Shown: one piece after another, positions 6,096 through 6,286 of the stretch
How the letters are laid out: each line of letters begins with the position of its first letter
Position numbering within the stretch: the first letter of the stretch is position 1
Assembly (NCBI GenBank): GCA_003524565.1
Contig: DQGU01000195.1
Span: forward strand, 3,492 to 9,777
DNA from: Rhodospirillaceae bacterium
GTDB taxonomy: Bacteria > Pseudomonadota > Alphaproteobacteria > Micavibrionales > UBA2020
DNA: 6,286 nt
Reading direction: 5' to 3'
Notes under the pieces: model-generated
The model's database searches: none
Told to the model about the DNA's origin: nothing
The model's input: only the letters and a program-made list of their open reading frames with translations
Program-made: the position numbers and the translations under genes

Positions 6096-6286
6096 TCAGT
6101 CGCGGCCCTTGGCTTCACGCTTGAGCGCGTAGAGCTTTTCAAGCGCGCTCTCCACGTCCTGCGACAAGTCACGGCGTTCGATAAAATCGCGCCCGCCCGC
6201 ATTGCGGGTGATGGACATTTCAAGCGCACGGCTGAGAATGTCGGAAATCACGACGTCTTTTTGTTCCAGCGAAAGCGTCAGCGCTT
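6096..6286 (-). CDS. C-terminal part of an unrecognised convergent gene
   Basis: On the minus strand a frame without stops enters from the right edge and ends at a TGA at 6098-6096; 62 complete codons are visible. The tail reads ALTLSLEQKDVVISDILSRA, LEMSITRNAGGRDFIERRD, then LSQDVESALEKLYALKREAK and GRD. It is rich in Leu, Glu, Arg, Lys and Asp, looks helical, and has no Cys or obvious membrane segment, so it is probably a soluble protein or a coiled-coil/helical tail. The minus-strand codons favour G or C in third position as in the neighbouring genes (GAC, CGC, GGC, GCG, CTC), supporting real coding. No start is visible and I do not recognise the family. It converges on ligA with 25 bp between stop codons. 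Confidence 0.65.
   Translation of the reverse strand, partial: ALTLSLEQKDVVISDILSRALEMSITRNAGGRDFIERRDLSQDVESALEKLYALKREAKGRD

Overview
The window holds a compact, mostly co-directional block of four conserved housekeeping genes in the order lpxC - bamD - recN - ligA on the + strand, flanked by two partial minus-strand genes. This order is a familiar arrangement in Alphaproteobacteria, where it often follows the ftsZ end of the division/cell wall cluster. The protein motifs, the GC-rich sequence and the strong GC preference at third codon positions fit an alphaproteobacterial chromosome. LpxC and BamD together show a Gram-negative organism with an outer membrane that makes lipid A. The genus cannot be told from this window.

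Layout: (1) bases 1-76, the first 25 codons of a divergent minus-strand gene with a good Shine-Dalgarno and a secretion-like N-terminus; (2) about 77-370, a divergent intergenic region with a candidate minus-strand promoter, several inverted repeats and no convincing gene; (3) lpxC, about 371-1327; (4) a 114-bp gap with a plausible sigma70-type promoter; (5) bamD, 1442-2302; (6) recN, 2329-4020, 26 bp after bamD; (7) ligA, 4004-6070, overlapping the recN end by 17 bp; (8) a 25-bp convergent gap, then the C-terminal 62 codons of an unrecognised minus-strand gene running off the right edge.

The genes make two functional pairs. LpxC commits UDP-GlcNAc-derived precursor to lipid A, and BamD is a lipoprotein of the machinery that inserts beta-barrel proteins into the outer membrane, so the pair covers both major parts of the outer membrane. 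RecN (an SMC-like double-strand-break repair ATPase) and LigA (NAD+-dependent DNA ligase) handle DNA repair and replication, and their overlap suggests translational coupling. bamD-recN-ligA probably form one transcription unit from the promoter near 1367-1396, perhaps with read-through from lpxC.

I found no mobile element, CRISPR array, tRNA, rRNA or evidence of a new multi-gene system. All catalytic motifs of the four complete genes look intact. The less ordinary content is in the non-coding 77-370 region and in the two partial edge genes.
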